Below are positions 60,796-64,000 of a stretch of 64,000 nucleotides of DNA, piece after piece. This stretch comes from JAEUKA01 sp044228505 (GTDB lineage: Bacteria > Myxococcota_A > Polyangia > Palsa-1104 > JAEUJZ01), in contig JBGAUT010000008.1 of NCBI GenBank assembly GCA_044228505.1, positions 1 to 64,000 on the forward strand, read 5' to 3'. Below the pieces are notes generated by a model. That model ran no database searches, was not told where the DNA came from, and saw only the letters and a program-made list of their open reading frames with translations. Both the position numbers and the translations under genes were made by a program. Numbering within the stretch: the stretch's first letter is position 1; each line of letters opens with the position of its first letter.

Positions 60796-61905
60796 ATGAA
60801 GAGAAGTTTGGCGATCGACAGTCATGTGGCATTTCAATGGAACGTGGTCAGAACCGTGGTGGCAGGTGGCTTATTGGGCCTGTGTCACACGGTAATGGCA
60901 CCAAGCTCAAGCTATCTGGGCCAAGTCTCGACCCTCCAAGGCAGTTGGTCGTGGCTGTATGGTGCAACCAGCTTGGCGCTGATCGGAGCGGCGGCGGTGC
61001 CCGCCCGGACCAAACGACAGGCACTGTGGCTGCTCGGTACGACGGCGGTCGGCGCGGGGGTGACTCTTTGGGGTTCACGTCTAGGGCCAACCGCGGCAAC
61101 GCCGACGATGCTGATGTGGTCACTGCTGCTGGCCGGTTACCTGGTCCAAGGCGGGCTCTCTCGGTGGCAGGCGCTGCTCACCGCACTGGTCGGAACCTTA
61201 CTGTCGCTGGGCGCACAGCTTCTCCCCGAGTCGATGGAGGCCCATGGGCTGCTGCTCAATCAGCCGCTGTGGCTCAGCAACCTGATCGCCGGAGGCTGCT
61301 TCGGGTTGCTGATCGGCGCATCGACGATCGCTCGGCACCTGGTCGTCAAGGTTGATCCCGTTGACAGTGACCTGCGTGGCCTGCTGCCTCCGCTCGATGC
61401 AAACGATGAGCTCTCACAACTGGTCCGACAAGCGCTCACAACCTATCAAGAAGCCGCGGACAGCCTCGAAGAGCATCCGGGCGCACGCAGCGCCGCGGAA
61501 CAGCTCGTCAAGAAAATCGGTCGCTTCGGCAAACGGTGGCAGGACATTGAGTCACAGGCCCAAAAAACCGACCGCACTCAGCTTGGCGAGCGAAAGAAGG
61601 ATCTGGAAAGTCGGGTCGCTGCTACCACCGATGAAAGCGTGCGCAGCGAGTATTCCCGCGCTCTGGCAGCGATTGACGAGCAGCTCGCGTACTTGGCCGA
61701 CATTGCCAAGGGTCGAGAGCGTGCCATCGCCCGGTTGCACAACCAAGTGGCAACCCTAGAGCGGCTACGCCTGGCGGCAGTCCGTCATCGCTCGGTCGGT
61801 GCCAGCAAGCTCGGTGAAGACCTGAAGTCTGTCGTCGACGATCTCAATCAAGCAGGCCAGGATCTCGACACCGCCGCAGAAGTGCTATCCGAACTACCCA
61901 ATTAG
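60796..61905 (+). CDS. Multi-TM protein with C-terminal coiled coil, unknown function
   Basis: ATG 60796 is preferred; the frame is open far upstream (to 60136) but that part is antisense to the methyltransferase gene and has no signal. Residues 15-185 contain about six hydrophobic helices (VVRTVVAGGLLGLCHTVMA, then LYGATSLALIGAAAVPA and others). From residue about 190 it is a long amphipathic coiled coil (ELSQLVRQALTTYQEAADSLEEHPG through LERLRLAAVRHRSVG). I do not recognise it. GAGGC just before the ATG is a poor RBS. It converges with the hemerythrin gene (four-base overlap). Confidence 0.75.
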   Translation: MKRSLAIDSHVAFQWNVVRTVVAGGLLGLCHTVMAPSSSYLGQVSTLQGSWSWLYGATSLALIGAAAVPARTKRQALWLLGTTAVGAGVTLWGSRLGPTAATPTMLMWSLLLAGYLVQGGLSRWQALLTALVGTLLSLGAQLLPESMEAHGLLLNQPLWLSNLIAGGCFGLLIGASTIARHLVVKVDPVDSDLRGLLPPLDANDELSQLVRQALTTYQEAADSLEEHPGARSAAEQLVKKIGRFGKRWQDIESQAQKTDRTQLGERKKDLESRVAATTDESVRSEYSRALAAIDEQLAYLADIAKGRERAIARLHNQVATLERLRLAAVRHRSVGASKLGEDLKSVVDDLNQAGQDLDTAAEVLSELPN

Positions 61906-62453
61906 CTCGCGCCCGCTTGTCGTCTCTGCCGCATAAGCCGCGCCAATTCCGCCCGCTCTTCCGCCGTCAGCGCCTTCGCCACCGCCGGGAATATCAGTCG
62001 CTCTTCCGCTTCCAAATGCGCATCGAGCAGCGTCGAAAGTAGCAGTGTCAATCGTCCTAGATCTTCTCGCAGCGTCGAAAGTAGCAGTGGCTGCTCGGTC
62101 AATTGTCGCCACTGACCAAGCGCTTCGTGAATGGCAGGCTCTATCACCGCGTGCTCAGCCGTCATCGTTGCCATCGCTTGCCAAACATCTGAAGCCAGCT
62201 CTCGCCCTCGCAGCGCATCCCGCAGCGTTTCATCCTCATCGAGGATATGGAGCGGCAACGCCTGACCGAAGTACCGAATCAGCGATGCAGCGGCTTCGAC
62301 CACTTCTTCCGAGGTGGGTTCAATGGCATCAACGACCCGCTTCGCGAGCGCCAAATGGTCACGGATTCGTCGGTGGCAAGCCAAAAGCATTGCGACCGGG
62401 TCGTTTTCCCGATCGCTATCCAGATTGGACTTCGCGGTTAGCTTTACCAACAT
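61902..62453 (-). CDS. Hemerythrin HHE-domain protein
   Basis: A 183-residue four-helix bundle protein. Metal-ligand-type residues lie in ACHRRIRDHL (two His), LPLHILDEDE, TAEHAVIEPAIHEAL and LDAHLEAEERLIFP. These fit HHE-type hemerythrins that bind a di-iron centre for oxygen, nitric oxide or redox sensing. The last helix ends in AGAS. A perfect 21-bp repeat falls inside the gene (62027-62047 and 62069-62089) and encodes LLLSTL twice. It overlaps the convergent membrane gene by four bases. Confidence 0.85.
   Translation of the reverse strand: MLVKLTAKSNLDSDRENDPVAMLLACHRRIRDHLALAKRVVDAIEPTSEEVVEAAASLIRYFGQALPLHILDEDETLRDALRGRELASDVWQAMATMTAEHAVIEPAIHEALGQWRQLTEQPLLLSTLREDLGRLTLLLSTLLDAHLEAEERLIFPAVAKALTAEERAELARLMRQRRQAGAS
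62027..62089 (-). repeat. 21-bp direct repeat, 42-bp offset, inside the hemerythrin gene
   Basis: The sequence GCAGCGTCGAAAGTAGCAGT plus one G occurs at 62027-62047 and again at 62069-62089. Offset 42 bp is 14 codons and extends a helix by about four turns. It looks like a recent in-frame tandem duplication. Confidence 0.8.
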
Positions 62454-62498
62454 GAAGAAAGCTCCAGCCGGAAGGCAGAAGCAAAAGCTCGCGAATGA

Positions 62499-63623
62499 TT
62501 AGCGAGCAGGCGCTGGCGGCTTGACGGCAGGCTTCGGCGCTGCCTGTGCCGGATTCGTGGCAGGCTTCGGCGCTGCCTGTGCCGGATTCGTGGCAGGCTT
62601 GGCACCCGTCACGGCAGGCTTGGCACCCGTCGCGGCAGGCTTGGCACCAGGCTTGGCCGGTCGCTTAAACGGTGGTGGCAAGCGAGCAGGACGACGCTGG
62701 TTTTCCGGATGCGCACACAGCGTCGGCTCGTTTGAAAAATGGAACCGTACCCTACGATTCTTTTCGTCTTCGACTGCGACGACCTCGGGACAGAGTCCAC
62801 CCCAACCAAGGGTTGCCTCAATCCGCGTCGGTGGCAAACCACCGCTAAGCAGGGCTTGCTCGACGGCTTTGGCTCGCTCTTGTGACAGCTTGAGCCGAGC
62901 CGGCGGCACACCATTTGACTCAGACGGCGTGGTGTGACCTTCGATGCGAATCCTCTCGCCCTCGGGCAGCTTCTTCAGCTCCTCAACCGCACGAACCAGT
63001 TTCTGACGATTGTCCTCGCTCAGTTGCGACGTGTTCTTTTCAAAGATCACGCCGTGGTCGTCAGGGCAGTTGATAAACGGCGTACACGGACAGTCCTTGC
63101 CGGGCGTGCAGTACCGACAATTGTCGCCGCTACACGGGCAGTTCTTACCCGGGGTACAGAAGTCAGCGCGCAGCGGTGGTCGGGCCGGACAGTTCACGCC
63201 AGGGGTGCACGCACAGTCTTTACCCGGCGTACACGGGCAATTGACACCCGGCGTACAAGCGCAGTCTTTTCCGGCCGTACACGGGCAGTCCTTGCCAGGG
63301 GTGCAGCAAGCCTTGTCGCTCGTGGCGCGTGGCTGCTGGATCGGTGTCATCGGTACAGAGTTTGGCACCTGGCTGGTCCCAAACTCATCAATTGGGTAGT
63401 TCACTGGTGGCAGCGCATTGCTACGAGCACTTGGCGCACCGGCCGGATTCTGTGCCTGGGCATATCCGGTCACGGTGGTCAGAAGCCCCAGCCCGCAAGC
63501 GACGATCCCAGCCAAAATGCTGGCGCGCCGCGTGCTCGACCTCTGACCGCTCGTCGGAACGACCACCACAGGCGAGTTCAAACGGACTTGCCGCATGGCT
63601 ATTTCTCTCCGATTCCCTTTCAT
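62499..63623 (-). CDS. OmpA-family protein with octad Cys repeats
   Basis: ATG 63623 has GAGG six bases upstream; ATG 63596 with GGAGAG is possible. A signal peptide ends at TGYAQA. After a linker, residues about 106-186 carry about nine repeats of the octad C-T-x-G-x-D/N-C-x (CTPGKDCP, CTAGKDCA, CTPGVNCP and so on), with two Cys each. Then an OmpA-like peptidoglycan-binding domain (VIFEKNTSQLSEDNRQKL, IRIEGHTTPSESNG, RLKLSQERAKAVEQAL, NRRVRFHF) follows, and a Pro/Ala/Lys-rich tail. The usual Asp of the OmpA DN/HTD site reads HTTP here, so binding may differ. The Cys block is not a family I recognise. Confidence 0.8.
   Translation of the reverse strand: MKGNRREIAMRQVRLNSPVVVVPTSGQRSSTRRASILAGIVACGLGLLTTVTGYAQAQNPAGAPSARSNALPPVNYPIDEFGTSQVPNSVPMTPIQQPRATSDKACCTPGKDCPCTAGKDCACTPGVNCPCTPGKDCACTPGVNCPARPPLRADFCTPGKNCPCSGDNCRYCTPGKDCPCTPFINCPDDHGVIFEKNTSQLSEDNRQKLVRAVEELKKLPEGERIRIEGHTTPSESNGVPPARLKLSQERAKAVEQALLSGGLPPTRIEATLGWGGLCPEVVAVEDEKNRRVRFHFSNEPTLCAHPENQRRPARLPPPFKRPAKPGAKPAATGAKPAVTGAKPATNPAQAAPKPATNPAQAAPKPAVKPPAPAR
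62526..62650 (-). repeat. Tandem 33-bp and 21-bp repeats in the Pro/Ala/Lys tail
   Basis: A 33-bp unit occurs twice (62526-62558 and 62559-62591). It is followed by 21-bp units beginning GGCAGGCTTGGCACC (62592-62612, 62613-62633 and a partial third). They encode AAPKPATNPAQ and TGAKPA-type repeats. The array is probably length-variable. Confidence 0.75.
63066..63308 (-). repeat. 24-bp repeats encoding octad Cys units
   Basis: Near-identical 24-bp units encode C-T-P-G-K/V-D/N-C-P/A. Five are in perfect tandem at the start of the block, then a spacer (ARPPLRADF), then four more diverged units. It is a protein-coding repeat and not a CRISPR array. Confidence 0.8.
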
Positions 63624-63637
63624 CGCGTCCTCTGCTC

Positions 63638-64000
63638 TCACTGTGGGGGCCGCGGGACGAAGCACTTGATGCTGTCGTCGGGCCACAGGTTGATTTCGAC
63701 GCGACGGTTCGGCTCATTGTCCTTATCGCGCTGCGACTTGAGGACCGGCGTCAGCTTGCTCTTCGCCGGTAACACCCAGTCAGCCAGTGCCTTGCAGTTG
63801 AAGGCGTACCAGCCCACCAAGACGCTCCTGTCTGCGACGTCGGTCGGGATGCCCTTGCCACGAAGCTCGTCACGGATGAACTTGGCCACGCTCTGCGCAC
63901 GGTCATGAGACAGCCGCGTGTTGTAGTCGAGCCCACCGACGTTATCGGTGTGGCCTTCGATGCGAATCTTGTTGCCCTTATTGATGTGATCCGCGATCGC
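63638..64000 (-). CDS. OmpA-family protein, C-terminal part, continues past window edge
   Basis: The frame is open to base 64000, so the start is outside. The visible 120 residues are the OmpA C-terminal domain: IRIEGHTDNVG with the peptidoglycan-binding Asp, DYNTRLSHDRAQSV, and NRRVEINLWP near the end. The domain binds diaminopimelate and tethers the outer membrane to the wall. The stop lies 15 bases before the ATG of the octad-Cys OmpA protein, which suggests an operon of two OmpA-like proteins. Confidence 0.9.
   Translation of the reverse strand, partial: AIADHINKGNKIRIEGHTDNVGGLDYNTRLSHDRAQSVAKFIRDELRGKGIPTDVADRSVLVGWYAFNCKALADWVLPAKSKLTPVLKSQRDKDNEPNRRVEINLWPDDSIKCFVPRPPQ

Noticed and set aside
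63066..63308. CRISPR-like array
   Set aside because: The repeats are 24-bp coding units in one frame with no spacers; they encode the Cys octads.

Overview
The window is one stretch of high-GC chromosome from a deltaproteobacterium-type Gram-negative bacterium, most likely Myxococcota (Polyangia-like). This is inferred from family content, not from a search: many lipoproteins with low-complexity linkers rich in D, L, M and P, a eukaryote-type Ser/Thr kinase with a PEGA-like tail, thrombospondin type 3-like Asp repeats beside a vWA domain, a metzincin ending in a MYXO-CTERM-like tail, a PilZ protein, an ArsA-like ATPase and an H1-like basic protein. I saw no phage, insertion sequence, CRISPR array, rRNA or integron. 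About 52 protein genes and one tRNA-Leu are supported.

Layout. 1-9.3 kb is mostly surface and secreted proteins: a 5'-truncated protein of repeated six-cysteine modules joined by polyproline, a TSP3/vWA protein, and on the minus strand a metzincin protease, a neutral ceramidase-like lipoprotein and a RlmD-like rRNA methyltransferase. 9.4-20.6 kb is information processing: H1-like protein, small TPR protein, SodC, RpoD-type sigma factor, RNase R, QueF, MutY, ArgRS and a PLP aminotransferase. 20.6-34.4 kb holds a metallophosphatase, MurC, RsmI, PilZ protein, tRNA-Leu(UAA), a HAD phosphatase, a GH13 amylase, a TPR protein, an ArsA-like ATPase, a eukaryote-like IleRS and a small membrane protein.

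34.5-43.6 kb has a translationally coupled TPR/beta-propeller pair and a minus-strand vitamin B12 operon: cobyric acid synthase, a WD40-like periplasmic protein, a BtuF-like binding protein, permease and ATPase. Four of these genes are chained by stop/start overlaps or very short gaps. Two lipoproteins and an FKBP lie upstream. 43.6-48.6 kb is mfd, split by an apparent frameshift, with a POT-family transporter converging on it. 48.8-57.3 kb has a Cys-rich lipoprotein, an unknown protein, a cyclophilin, a membrane protein with duplicated domain, an NTF2-like protein, a Ser/Thr kinase and the zapA / 5-formyl-THF cyclo-ligase / rny operon. 57.5-64 kb has a glycine-rich lipoprotein, an RlpA-like DPBB protein, a homocysteine methyltransferase, a membrane/coiled-coil protein, a hemerythrin and two OmpA-family proteins, the last cut by the window edge.

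The best leads for something undescribed are the six-Cys/polyproline module (1-672), the octad-Cys OmpA protein (62.5-63.6 kb), the WD40-like gene embedded in the B12 operon (39.2-40.3 kb), the mfd frameshift (about 45.1 kb), the ArsA-like ATPase whose P-loop lysine is arginine (29.5-30.5 kb), and several operator- or hairpin-like inverted repeats in front of genes. Starts were chosen by RBS, signal peptide and operon geometry where these helped; uncertain ones are flagged.
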